Source: Parcubacteria group bacterium
GTDB lineage: Bacteria > Patescibacteriota > Minisyncoccia > UBA6257 > UBA11618
DNA: 32,965 nt
NCBI GenBank assembly: GCA_943349395.1
Contig: CALQZH010000006.1
Span: 1 to 32,965 of the forward strand
Reading direction: 5' to 3'
The position numbers were made by a program, and so were the translations under genes. Below are positions 26,090-32,965 of the stretch, piece by piece. The notes beneath the pieces were generated by a model that saw only the letters and a list, made by a program, of their open reading frames with translations, made no database searches and had not been told where the DNA came from. Position 1 is the first letter of the stretch; every line of letters begins with the position of its first letter.

Positions 26090-26800
26090 ATGGAAACCGC
26101 TTCTCTCAAGGACCTGCTCCGCGAGCATATCGAGCTCAAGGGCCTCACGCCCAAGAAAATCGCCGACCTTGCCGGCATCCCCGAACGCTACGTCGACATG
26201 CTCCTTGAAGGAGACACGGCGAAGCTCCCTCCCGCCCCGTATGTGCACGGATATATCGCGAAGCTTTCGGGAATCCTGAATTTTGACAAGGAGACGATGT
26301 GGCGCTTATATCAGAAGGAGTCGCTCCTTCGGCGCTCGGGAGACCGCGACCGCCTGCCCAATAACCGCTTCGCGGCGCGCAAGGTGACGCGGACATTCGC
26401 GATCGGCGGCGTGGTCGCGGTACTCGCGCTCGCGTGGTTCGGCTACGCCGCATACGACGCGTTCACCCCGCCCTCTCTCGCGATCACGGTGCCGGGAAGC
26501 GAGAGTAGTACGGTGGCCCAACCCACGATCCTCCTCCAGGGGAAGACGGACCCGGCATACACGGTGACCGTGAACGGCAGCGAGCTCTATGTGGCCGCGG
26601 ACGGCACGTTCCAAAAGGAGCTCCGCCTGCAGGAAGGCGTGAACACCGTCGAATTCGCGGCGAAGAAGTTCATGGGACACGAAACGAAAGTTATCCGCCA
26701 CATCGTATACGTGCCGAGCGTACAAGACGTCGCGCCGGAAGCGGAGAGCGTAAAACCGACACCTAAGAAAAATGGCCAAAGCACCAGCACCGCAGAATAA
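26090..26800 (+). CDS. RodZ-like HTH membrane protein
   Basis: 236 aa. The N-terminal cytoplasmic HTH (about 5-75: [42 protein letters not shown]) resembles HTH_25 of RodZ. A basic stretch (RKVTR) and one membrane helix (about 103-122) follow, then an outside Ig-like beta domain (about 128-213) with [19 protein letters not shown] and [14 protein letters not shown], similar to the Glucodextranase_B/PEGA-like sandwiches. RodZ links the MreB cytoskeleton to the wall; that role is inferred from architecture only. It overlaps recA by 29 bp, so the two are translationally coupled, and it has its own promoter immediately after ftsK. Confidence 0.8.
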   Translation: METASLKDLLREHIELKGLTPKKIADLAGIPERYVDMLLEGDTAKLPPAPYVHGYIAKLSGILNFDKETMWRLYQKESLLRRSGDRDRLPNNRFAARKVTRTFAIGGVVAVLALAWFGYAAYDAFTPPSLAITVPGSESSTVAQPTILLQGKTDPAYTVTVNGSELYVAADGTFQKELRLQEGVNTVEFAAKKFMGHETKVIRHIVYVPSVQDVAPEAESVKPTPKKNGQSTSTAE

Positions 26801-27776
26801 GGAAAAAGGAACGGAACTGCACGACCTCTTGGTGTCGCTCCAGGACAAGTTCGGAGAAGGGTCCGTGATGACCCTGGGCGACGCCCGCAAGGTGAATATC
26901 GAGACGATCCATACCGGCTCGTTCTCGCTTGACCGCGCGCTCGGGGTGAACGGCCTGCCCAAAGGCCGCATCGTGGAAGTATATGGCCCGGAATCGAGCG
27001 GCAAGACGACCTTGGCGCTGAACGTGGTCGCCCAATCGCAGAAGGTAGGTGGAAAGTGCGCGTTCATCGACGCGGAGCACGCGCTCGACCCCGACTATGC
27101 GCAGAAGATCGGCGTGAAGATCAAGGACCTTATCATCTCCCAGCCCGACAATGGCGAGGAGGCGCTGAACATATTAGAAGCGCTCGTACGCTCGGGAATC
27201 ATCGACGTAGTGGTGGTCGACTCGGTCGCGGCGCTGACCCCCAAGGCGGAAATCGAGGGAGAAATGGGTCAGCAGTTCATGGGGCTCCAGGCACGCATGA
27301 TGGCACAGGCCTTGAGGAAGCTCACCGCGATCACCGCGAAGAGCGATACGCTGGTCATTTTCATAAACCAGATACGCATGCAGATCGGCATGATGTTCGG
27401 CAATCCCGAAACGACGCCCGGCGGCCGCGCCCTGAAATTCGCCGCATCCGTGCGGCTCGACGTCCGACGCATCGCGCAGGTGAAGAAGGGCGACGAGGTG
27501 GTCGGCAGCCGCGTACGGGTGAAAGTGGTAAAAAACAAGGTAGCGGCGCCCTTCAAGCTCGCGGAATTCGACATCATGTACGGCGACGGCATCTCATACG
27601 AGGGCGACGTGCTGAACGTCGCGATAACCGAAGGCATCGTCACGAAAGCGGGCTCGACCTACTCGCACGCGGGAACGAAGCTCGGCGTCGGGTTCGACAA
27701 CGCGCGGCTCGCGCTCAAGGAGGATCAGAAAATGCTGAAAGAGCTGGAAAAGAAAATCCGAGAAAAAACCCCGTAA
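26772..27776 (+). CDS. recA: RecA recombinase
   Basis: 334 aa, slightly shorter than E. coli RecA (353). Walker A is GPESSGKTT (72-80), followed by [20 protein letters not shown] as Walker B and the loop-1 region, and LIVINQIR-type motif [25 protein letters not shown] for loop 2. Residues [17 protein letters not shown] follow. RecA forms ATP-dependent filaments on single-stranded DNA for homologous recombination and SOS signalling. The ATG lies inside the end of the RodZ-like gene. The C-terminal acidic tail of E. coli RecA is absent; the protein ends in Lys/Glu-rich residues. A terminator overlaps the stop codon. Confidence 0.98.
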   Translation: MAKAPAPQNKEKGTELHDLLVSLQDKFGEGSVMTLGDARKVNIETIHTGSFSLDRALGVNGLPKGRIVEVYGPESSGKTTLALNVVAQSQKVGGKCAFIDAEHALDPDYAQKIGVKIKDLIISQPDNGEEALNILEALVRSGIIDVVVVDSVAALTPKAEIEGEMGQQFMGLQARMMAQALRKLTAITAKSDTLVIFINQIRMQIGMMFGNPETTPGGRALKFAASVRLDVRRIAQVKKGDEVVGSRVRVKVVKNKVAAPFKLAEFDIMYGDGISYEGDVLNVAITEGIVTKAGSTYSHAGTKLGVGFDNARLALKEDQKMLKELEKKIREKTP

Positions 27777-27787
27777 GGGGCTTTTTT
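27764..27787 (+). terminator. recA terminator, probably bidirectional
   Basis: CCCC-GTAA-GGGG (27769-27772 with 27777-27780) includes the recA stop codon. A-run upstream and CTTTTTT downstream extend the stem and give a T-tract on both strands, so it can also end the opposing gene at 27806-28102. Confidence 0.8.
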
Positions 27788-27805
27788 CTGTCTCGAACGG
27801 TCGTG

Positions 27806-28102
27806 CTAGTTCGTCGTGTAATCGTACGGGAGGAACGCCGGAACCTCCGGTTCGGCATACGTGGCATCCTCACCCAAAAGGGTGTCGTAGGCCGATGCGC
27901 CATACGGGTCGGTAGCGGCGGGATCCGCGTAATACCCCGTCGTATTTGCGGCCATGTCGAGCTTCGTCTCAACGAGAGCGAGACGGCTGTCCAAGATCGC
28001 GAGCCCCATCTCGACGTTCTCGACGCGGCTTCCCACATAGACCACGAGCACGAGGAGGACGAGGAGCGGCACACCGACGATGTAATACAGTCTTTCTTTC
28101 AT
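27806..28102 (-). CDS. Small membrane-anchored protein, 98 aa
   Basis: Start at ATG 28102 (MKERLYYIVGVPLLVLLVLVVYVGS); an ATG two codons upstream is also possible, but the -10 hexamer would place transcription start beyond it. One membrane helix (about 7-25) is followed by a short coiled-coil-like helix (VENVEMGLAILDSRLALVETKL) and an Ala/Asp/Pro/Tyr-rich tail. Conserved-looking style of small CPR membrane proteins, but no family recognised. It converges with recA and is probably topologically anchored with the tail outside. Confidence 0.65.
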   Translation of the reverse strand: MKERLYYIVGVPLLVLLVLVVYVGSRVENVEMGLAILDSRLALVETKLDMAANTTGYYADPAATDPYGASAYDTLLGEDATYAEPEVPAFLPYDYTTN

Positions 28103-28110
28103 ATGCATGA

Positions 28111-28137
28111 ATCATACCACGCATCGCGCGCGGTCAA
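28111..28137 (-). promoter_or_regulatory. Candidate promoter of the 27806-28102 gene
   Basis: On the minus strand TTGACC (28132-28137), a short 15-nt spacer and TATGAT (28111-28116), 8 nt before ATG 28102; predicted leaderless. Confidence 0.4.
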
Positions 28138-28146
28138 TATGGGAAG

Positions 28147-28155
28147 TTATCCACA
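28147..28155 (+). promoter_or_regulatory. Perfect DnaA box (TTATCCACA)
   Basis: Exact 9-mer consensus for DnaA in the gap between two minus-strand small genes. A second copy in the same orientation lies at 28568-28576. Confidence 0.5.
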
Positions 28156-28171
28156 GAAAAACGAATGAAGT

Positions 28172-28203
28172 AAAAAAAAACGCGCCCGGAAGAAGCCGGG
28201 CGC
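28172..28203 (-). terminator. Terminator of the 28211-28492 ORFan
   Basis: Perfect 8-bp stem GCGCCCGG/CCGGGCGC (28182-28189 with 28196-28203, 6-nt loop), then G and nine T on the minus strand. Confidence 0.9.
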
Positions 28204-28210
28204 TGGAAAA

Positions 28211-28492
28211 TCATTCGTCGACATCCTCCCACGGGATTATGCCTTCGAGCATCATCTGCCGCTCGCGCGTCGCGATGAGCCTATCCTTGATATCGATGAG
28301 CTTTTGTTGGTCCCTGATGACCCCCTCCTGAATACCCACGGCCTTCATCATGAGCCAGAGAGTAATCGACTCGAGGCTGAACCGGGAACGGAAGACCGAT
28401 AGGAGGAAAGCCGAAAGGATCATCCCCGCCGATCCCCAGGCGACCCACAGGCTTCCTGCCAATCCGCATACGAACGCCCACATGGCACGCAT
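28211..28492 (-). CDS. Small membrane protein with coiled-coil tail, 93 aa
   Basis: Two hydrophobic segments (MWAFVCGLAGSLWVAWGSAGMIL and a following LSAFLLSVF, residues about 4-34) precede a charged helix (VIRDQQKLIDIKDRLIATRERQMMLEG) and an acidic end. AGGAAAGG sits directly upstream, serving either ATG 28492 or ATG 28483 (three codons later, better spacing). No family is recognised. It has the same cassette layout as the other ORFans: near-consensus promoter, Shine-Dalgarno and its own strong terminator. Confidence 0.65.
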   Translation of the reverse strand: MRAMWAFVCGLAGSLWVAWGSAGMILSAFLLSVFRSRFSLESITLWLMMKAVGIQEGVIRDQQKLIDIKDRLIATRERQMMLEGIIPWEDVDE

Positions 28493-28526
28493 CCTTTCCT
28501 GAAGAGTACGGAGGATTCTAGTAGCA

Positions 28527-28556
28527 ATAATGCCATATTTTAAATACTTATGTCAA
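28527..28556 (-). promoter_or_regulatory. Promoter of the 28211-28492 ORFan
   Basis: On the minus strand TTGACA (28551-28556), 18-nt A/T-rich spacer, CATTAT (28527-28532). Confidence 0.72.
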
Positions 28557-28567
28557 GTAAATGAGGG

Positions 28568-28576
28568 TTATCCACA
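28568..28576 (+). promoter_or_regulatory. Perfect DnaA box (TTATCCACA)
   Basis: Second exact DnaA 9-mer, 43 nt before the start of the secreted coiled-coil gene and 12 nt from the promoter of the small membrane ORFan. Confidence 0.5.
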
Positions 28577-28619
28577 CGCTAAAAAACCGCACGGCGTCAC
28601 AAAATGGTAGGATTATTAT

Positions 28620-29936
28620 ATGAATACATCCCTCATCGAAAAGAATATTGCCGGATTCCTCGCCACGGCGATCGTTATGATGACCTGCATGATCCCCGGC
28701 CCGCGCGCGCATGCAGGCCTGCCGACAGGAGAAGAAATCAAGGCTGAAATAGAAGCTCTGAAAAAACTCTTCGAAAAGGATCTGGAAATTTTAAAAGAAG
28801 CCGGCGGCACCGCACGCTCGCACGGGGAATACACAAGCAACCTCGTGAAGAGCACTGTGGCTGATAACCCGACGCTCAATGCACCTGCAGAAATAAGCGC
28901 CCTGGAAGATACCGCTAAAAAACTGAAAGATATGGCCACCGCGATAGACAAACGGGTAGGAAAAGGAAATGAAGCGATAGAACAGGTAAAAAAGACGCTG
29001 ATGGAAGTCACTAACTGGGAGGTAAAAAATAAGGCGATAGAGAACGCGGAAAAGGAAGCGATAAGGTTACTCAACGAACTCAACAAGGCTAGACTCCTAC
29101 CCGATGGAAGCCCCGAAGAAAAGCGATATAAATTCAATGAGCTTATAAGGATAGCAGAGCTTAGAGTCGAAGCGGAAAGAGCCCTACAAGGAGCGAAAGA
29201 TGCAGCCAAAGACCAACTCAAGGTAGTACGCGACGAAGCAAAAAAGGTACGGGATCTCCCTCAGACATGGAGAGATATCGTGAACACCATAAGAGGAACT
29301 ATTAATACAATACAATTGGCTCTAACGAGACAACTCAAAGCCCTCCTCGATGCGAAAAATGCATTCTTCGCGCGGCAAAATACCACTATGGCGGCACGAA
29401 TGTTATTACAAATGAAGGAGATGAGCGCACGAACGGCCGCGCAGGCAGCCGAACAGACACGGCGGGCGCTTTTAATAGCGCGCACGCAAGCGCGGATACT
29501 GGCGGACATGACACGAATATACCGAGAACAGATATCGGCCGCGATCGCAGCGGGATATACATGGCTAAAAGGAACAGGAGTAGCCCTCATCCCGAAATCA
29601 GTAGCCCGTATAGCTGCGGGGTCCGCGCAATTAGCCGGAGCAATAGTCGCGGGACTCGCCATCGGATGCGAAAGTCTCTATGGCGACTACGCAAAAGCAA
29701 CGGTCAATATAGAAATAGAATGCGGAGCGGAGCGGATATGCGCGGGCATGACGAGAACCGCGCAAATGGCGGGAATGCCAGCTCCTAAATGCGATGGGAG
29801 GACGCTCGCAGAAATAACAGCCGACCTACTCGCGAAGAAAAGGGATGGGGAAGCCGCAATAAACAGCTTCAACCTCGCATGCGCCTCGACCGGACTCGTA
29901 GACAAGCTCGAAATGGCGACGTTGAGGTGCGATTAA
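28620..29936 (+). CDS. Secreted coiled-coil protein, unknown function
   Basis: 438 aa. A signal peptide (NTSLIEKNIAGFLATAIVMM... with AHAG cleavage at about residue 32) is followed by ~280 residues of almost continuous charged helix with heptad character (EIKAEIEALKKLFEKDLEIL, ENAEKEAIRLLNELNKARLL). A Gly/Ala-rich hydrophobic stretch comes at about 325-345 (ARIAAGSAQLAGAIVAGLAIG), and then a compact tail with six cysteines suited to disulfides. AGGA lies 7 nt before the ATG. Codon use is AT-richer (ATA, AAA, CTA) than neighbours. The layout recalls minor secretion or pilus-associated coiled-coil proteins, but I recognise no family. Its stop overlaps the convergent folD stop by 4 bp. Confidence 0.75.
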   Translation: MNTSLIEKNIAGFLATAIVMMTCMIPGPRAHAGLPTGEEIKAEIEALKKLFEKDLEILKEAGGTARSHGEYTSNLVKSTVADNPTLNAPAEISALEDTAKKLKDMATAIDKRVGKGNEAIEQVKKTLMEVTNWEVKNKAIENAEKEAIRLLNELNKARLLPDGSPEEKRYKFNELIRIAELRVEAERALQGAKDAAKDQLKVVRDEAKKVRDLPQTWRDIVNTIRGTINTIQLALTRQLKALLDAKNAFFARQNTTMAARMLLQMKEMSARTAAQAAEQTRRALLIARTQARILADMTRIYREQISAAIAAGYTWLKGTGVALIPKSVARIAAGSAQLAGAIVAGLAIGCESLYGDYAKATVNIEIECGAERICAGMTRTAQMAGMPAPKCDGRTLAEITADLLAKKRDGEAAINSFNLACASTGLVDKLEMATLRCD

Positions 29937-30715
29937 TGATCGCCTCGGAAACCGTATAGATTCTTAAATAGCATCGCGACGAGGATCGGCCCCGTGCCTC
30001 CGGGCGTCAGCGTATGAAAGCGCAATCTCGCCTCATCCGCCTTGAGCGCATCCTGATCTGCATCCGGCGGAACGCCGAAATCTATCAATGCCGCGCCGTC
30101 CGGAAGCGTTGCGGGATCGACAACGCCGGTCTTACCGACCCCTGAAATGACGAGATCCGCACGCGACATGATCGCCTGAGGATCTTCAGTATCTATATCG
30201 ACGACTTCATATAAAATCCCTTCATTTCGAAGCCAAGCCCCAATCGGCCCCCCTACCAGGAACCCCTGACCCACGAGAACGATGGTCTTGAAATCCCTTA
30301 TCACGCACCCCTGATCCGCGAGGATCGCGCGCACCGTTCCCACGGCCGGCGACTCGAAGGGCGCCATGCCCGTGAGATTGTCGATATCCTTCTTCGGATC
30401 GATGAATGAAATGAGGATATCGCGATCGAACCCGGATGGAAGCGGAAGTTGGAGCACGATGCCGGAAACGAATATGTCGCGCGAAAGCTCACGCAGGATA
30501 TTTTCCGCATCAGCCCGAGAGGCATCAGCCGCGAGCTCATGCAAACGGAAAGAAATGCCGAGTCGCTCGGCGACCGCACGCTTCCGCGCCACGAACGCAC
30601 GCGACGCATCGGTACCGCCGATCATCACCACAGCGAGCGATCCCGCAGGCTTCGGACGCGCCGCAAGGTCGACTATGATCCGCTCCGCTATCCCCCCGCC
30701 GTCGATCGCAGCCAT
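29933..30715 (-). CDS. folD: FolD methylene-THF dehydrogenase/cyclohydrolase (divergent)
   Basis: 260 aa. It converts 5,10-methylene-THF to 10-formyl-THF in two steps, downstream of GlyA. Family marks are ASRAFVARKR with Lys45 at the catalytic lysine position, GIVLQLPLP, DPKKDIDN, the NAD(P)-binding VLVGQGFLVGGPIGAWL and the C-terminal TPGGTGPILVAML. The tyrosine that usually precedes the catalytic lysine (YVxxK) is Phe41, and the usual CTP-K/R-G stretch reads SPAVG, so one or both activities may differ from the E. coli enzyme. It starts on the base after the glyA stop (TAG-ATG), a clear two-gene operon. Confidence 0.9.
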   Translation of the reverse strand: MAAIDGGGIAERIIVDLAARPKPAGSLAVVMIGGTDASRAFVARKRAVAERLGISFRLHELAADASRADAENILRELSRDIFVSGIVLQLPLPSGFDRDILISFIDPKKDIDNLTGMAPFESPAVGTVRAILADQGCVIRDFKTIVLVGQGFLVGGPIGAWLRNEGILYEVVDIDTEDPQAIMSRADLVISGVGKTGVVDPATLPDGAALIDFGVPPDADQDALKADEARLRFHTLTPGGTGPILVAMLFKNLYGFRGDH

Positions 30716-31930
30716 CTATTCGTAGAGCGGAAACTTCTTCATCATCGCCTCGACCTCTTTCTTCACGCTCGCCGGCTTTTCCTTCAAGACGAGCACGCGC
30801 TCGAAGAACCCGGCGATCGCGGCCATGTCGCGCTCCTTCATGCCGCGCGTCGTGACCGCGGGAGTGCCAACGCGGACGCCTGACGGATAAAACGGCGACG
30901 CGTCGCCAGGGATAGCATTGCGGTTCGCCGTAATACCCGCAGCCTCGAGCAAAGTCTCGGCTTCCATGCCCCCGAGCGGGATCGGCGAGCAATCGATGAC
31001 CATGAGATGGATGTCCGTGCCATCAGTCACGAGCCTGAACCCGCGCTTGATGAGAGCGACGGCAAGCGCCTTCGCGTTCAGAAGGACCTGCTTCTGATAC
31101 TTCTTGAAATCGGGACGGAGCGCCTCGAATCCCATGCGCGCGATCGCGGCCGTGACATGGTTGTGCGGCCCGCCCTGCAAGCCGGGGAACACGACGCGGT
31201 CGATGCGGTCGGCGAAATCCTTCCGGCAAGCGATGAACGCGCCGCGCGGCCCGCGAAGTGTCTTGTGCGTCGTCGAGGTCACGACGTCCGCGTGCGGGAA
31301 GGGCGACGGGTGGAGTCCCGCGGCGACGAGCCCGGCGATATGCGAGATATCGGCGACATGGTGCGCGCCCGCCTTCTTCGCCGCGTGCCCGAACTTCGCG
31401 AAGTCGAGCGCGCGCGGATAGCTCGTGACGCCCGACACGATCACCTTCGCCTGGTGCTGTATCGCCATGCGCTCGATCTCGATATAATCGAGCAAGCCGT
31501 CGGACCCGAGCCCGTACTGCACGGAATGGAACAGGCGGCCCGGCATGGCAACCCGGTGGCCGTGCGAAAGGTGCCCGCCCGCGGCGAGCCCCATGCCGAG
31601 CAAGGTCTCCCCCGGCTGCATGAGCGCGAGATACGCCGCGAGATTGGCGCCGGACCCGGAATACGGCTGGACGTTCACGTGCCAGTCGGCACCGAGACGG
31701 AAAACCTTCTTGATACGCTCCGCGGCCAAAGTCTCGATCGTGTCATACAGGGCATTGCCCGGGTAATACCGCTTGCCGGGATACCCCTCGGAATACTTAT
31801 TGATGAGGGGCGAGCCGAGAAGAGCCATGATCTCCTTCGAAGCATAGTTCTCCGAAGGGATGAGGTTTATCGTCCCCCGCTGGCGCGCGAGCTCCGAAAC
31901 GGCCGCTTTTTCGAGGACGGGATCCTTCAT
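30716..31930 (-). CDS. glyA: Serine hydroxymethyltransferase
   Basis: 404 aa from the ATG at 31930, slightly shorter than the 417-aa E. coli enzyme. PLP-dependent transfer of the serine hydroxymethyl group to THF, giving glycine and methylene-THF. Visible are INLIPSENYAS, KYSEGYPGKRYYPGN, VNVQPYSGSGAN, ADISHIAGL and the Schiff-base motif TSTTHKTLRGPRG with Lys223, then FPGLQGGPHNH. A frame extending upstream to 32194 is Arg/His-rich and runs through the divergent gene, so I reject it. TATACT 9 nt before the ATG indicates a near-leaderless transcript. Immediately followed by folD. Confidence 0.97.
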   Translation of the reverse strand: MKDPVLEKAAVSELARQRGTINLIPSENYASKEIMALLGSPLINKYSEGYPGKRYYPGNALYDTIETLAAERIKKVFRLGADWHVNVQPYSGSGANLAAYLALMQPGETLLGMGLAAGGHLSHGHRVAMPGRLFHSVQYGLGSDGLLDYIEIERMAIQHQAKVIVSGVTSYPRALDFAKFGHAAKKAGAHHVADISHIAGLVAAGLHPSPFPHADVVTSTTHKTLRGPRGAFIACRKDFADRIDRVVFPGLQGGPHNHVTAAIARMGFEALRPDFKKYQKQVLLNAKALAVALIKRGFRLVTDGTDIHLMVIDCSPIPLGGMEAETLLEAAGITANRNAIPGDASPFYPSGVRVGTPAVTTRGMKERDMAAIAGFFERVLVLKEKPASVKKEVEAMMKKFPLYE

Positions 31931-31939
31931 ATGGGAATA

Positions 31940-31945
31940 AGTATA
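31940..31945 (-). promoter_or_regulatory. glyA -10 element (near-leaderless)
   Basis: TATACT on the minus strand, 9 nt before ATG 31930. No convincing -35 is seen in the 63-bp gap shared with the divergent gene. Confidence 0.5.
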
Positions 31946-31993
31946 TACCCCAATGGGCCGGAAAAATCCACGGCATCGTGATATCGTAAAGGA

Positions 31994-32965
31994 ATGAAAG
32001 CGCGCCCGATCATGATACGGACCGCGATCGTCGTGATCGCATGGCTCGCCGTCTTCGACGCGTCGATCGTCGCGAAGCGCGAGATCGCGCGCCGCATGCC
32101 GCGCGCGGAAAAGCCTAGGCCCTCGTTCGTGTTCGTAAAGCCGAACGCCGAAGAGATCGCCTCGATGGATGCAGGACGGATTCCCAAAGGACATGTCATG
32201 ATCCCGCTCATAAAAGATACGTCCGTATTTTCCTGCCCTGAAACGAAATGCGCGATCTTAGGAACGCTCCTCGCGGGAAACGAGATCCAGGTGGACATGA
32301 ACGCGACCGGAAACTGGATAACGGTGCCATGGAAGGGCCGGCCGGGAATGCCGGACACGACAGGATACGTTTCGGCAGAGGAGCTGTCACGCAACCTGCA
32401 AGAGCCCCCGCCGCCGCCCAAGGCGGCGTTCGAGCCGGACGCCACGACATCCGCGAACGCAGAGCCTGCGGACCCCGTAGCCATAGATCCGCAGACTATC
32501 GTGGGTATCGTATGCCAATTCGACAAGGACGAAGGCGGAGCCCAGGACAGGCGCATGACGCGCGGATCGGGGGTGATCGCGACGAACGACGGGTACGTGA
32601 TCACCGCGCGAAGCGTGGTCGATCTCAATTATCTGAATGAGGGGTTGGAAAACTACGAGCTCACAGGCTGCCTCGTGGGCCAGCTTCCCGCATCGGAACC
32701 GCTTCCGAGCGCGGAAGCGATACGGAAGATAAACGCCTTCGTACGCATCCCATACCTTGCGTACACCGCAGACCTCGCCTTCGTTCCGCCTCCGGGCGAC
32801 ATGAGCGAGTACGAAAAAGCATGGCTCGACTTCGCGGTGCTGAAAATCAAGGGCATGAACCCCGACGCACGTTGGTTCGGCGGCCCCACGGCGCTCCCCG
32901 ACGAATTTCCCGCGGCACCGCTCCTCATATCTGAATTACCGAAAGTAGGCGACAGCACGATGAAC
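31994..32965 (+). CDS. SH3-like plus trypsin-like protein, likely pseudoprotease (cut by right edge)
   Basis: An open frame of 324 codons runs from ATG 31994 (AAAGGA directly upstream) off the right edge. An N-terminal membrane anchor or signal (IMIRTAIVVIAWLAVFDASIVA, about 6-27) is followed by a bacterial SH3-like domain (about 66-132: DTSVFSCPETKCAILGTLLAG ... GNWITVPWKG ... GYVSAEEL), a Pro-rich linker (138-143) and the start of a trypsin-like/HtrA domain with GSGVIATNDGYVIT (191-204). The position of the catalytic His (usually TNxHVV) is Ser207 in TARSVVD, while the Asp (LDFAVLKI, Asp279) is kept. The nucleophile Ser would lie beyond the window. It is likely exported and may bind rather than cut. 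Confidence 0.75.
   Translation, partial: MKARPIMIRTAIVVIAWLAVFDASIVAKREIARRMPRAEKPRPSFVFVKPNAEEIASMDAGRIPKGHVMIPLIKDTSVFSCPETKCAILGTLLAGNEIQVDMNATGNWITVPWKGRPGMPDTTGYVSAEELSRNLQEPPPPPKAAFEPDATTSANAEPADPVAIDPQTIVGIVCQFDKDEGGAQDRRMTRGSGVIATNDGYVITARSVVDLNYLNEGLENYELTGCLVGQLPASEPLPSAEAIRKINAFVRIPYLAYTADLAFVPPPGDMSEYEKAWLDFAVLKIKGMNPDARWFGGPTALPDEFPAAPLLISELPKVGDSTMN

Noticed and set aside
27056-28168. 370-codon frame overlapping recA and beyond
   Set aside because: It is out of frame with recA, Arg/His-rich, and crosses the recA terminator.
28147-28576. Chromosomal replication origin
   Set aside because: There are only two DnaA boxes, no AT-rich unwinding region with box clusters, and no dnaA or dnaN nearby.
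31931-32194. 88-residue N-terminal extension of GlyA
   Set aside because: It would run through the divergent SH3/trypsin-like gene, is Arg/His-rich, and the real ATG follows a -10 element.

Overview
The window looks like a chromosomal stretch from a Patescibacteria/CPR (Parcubacteria-type) bacterium. Pointers are very dense packing with start/stop overlaps and a large exported protein built as peptidoglycan-binding domain plus many beta-sandwich units. A winged-helix/Cas2-fold orphan gene, a reduced set of housekeeping genes and several apparently leaderless promoters point the same way. TGA works as a stop codon, so it is not a recoded Gracilibacteria/Absconditabacteria lineage. The lineage call is inference from gene content; no marker such as rRNA is present.

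Layout. Positions 1-7734 (minus strand) form one tight surface-glycan operon: O-antigen ligase-like polytopic protein, Wzx-type flippase, GNAT/FemAB-like transferase, a methyltransferase-GT4 fusion, a GT4 glycosyltransferase, a methyltransferase, and a gene cut by the left edge. Next comes a 1086-residue S-layer-like protein (7837-11097, minus) with its own terminator. Upstream of it lies a compact promoter-hairpins-terminator module that looks like an undescribed small RNA or attenuator. A second O-antigen ligase-like gene (11459-13360, plus) follows, so two ligase paralogues flank the surface protein, which suggests S-layer glycosylation.

13373-18973 holds a membrane protein behind clpB, a small membrane ORFan, a cysteine desulfurase with an unusual in-frame insertion, and a YkuK-like RNase H-fold protein. 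19164-23698 is an accessory stretch. It has four ORFan genes, each with a near-consensus TTGACA promoter and its own terminator. It also has a wHTH-Cas2-like gene bracketed by two related perfect or near-perfect palindromes, and a DEDDy exonuclease. 23852-27776 carries ftsK, a RodZ-like HTH membrane protein and recA. Small membrane ORFans, two perfect DnaA boxes and a secreted coiled-coil protein follow. The right end has the one-carbon pair glyA-folD and, divergently, an SH3/trypsin-like protein cut by the edge whose catalytic His position is a Ser.

Two expression styles stand out. Core genes (second ligase, clpB, ykuK-like, ftsK, rodZ-like, glyA) have a -10 hexamer only 6-10 nt before the ATG, implying leaderless mRNAs. 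The ORFan cassettes use strong promoters about 30-110 nt upstream, and most have clear Shine-Dalgarno sequences. The most promising candidates for an undescribed system are the palindrome-bounded Cas2-like gene and the RNA module upstream of the S-layer gene.
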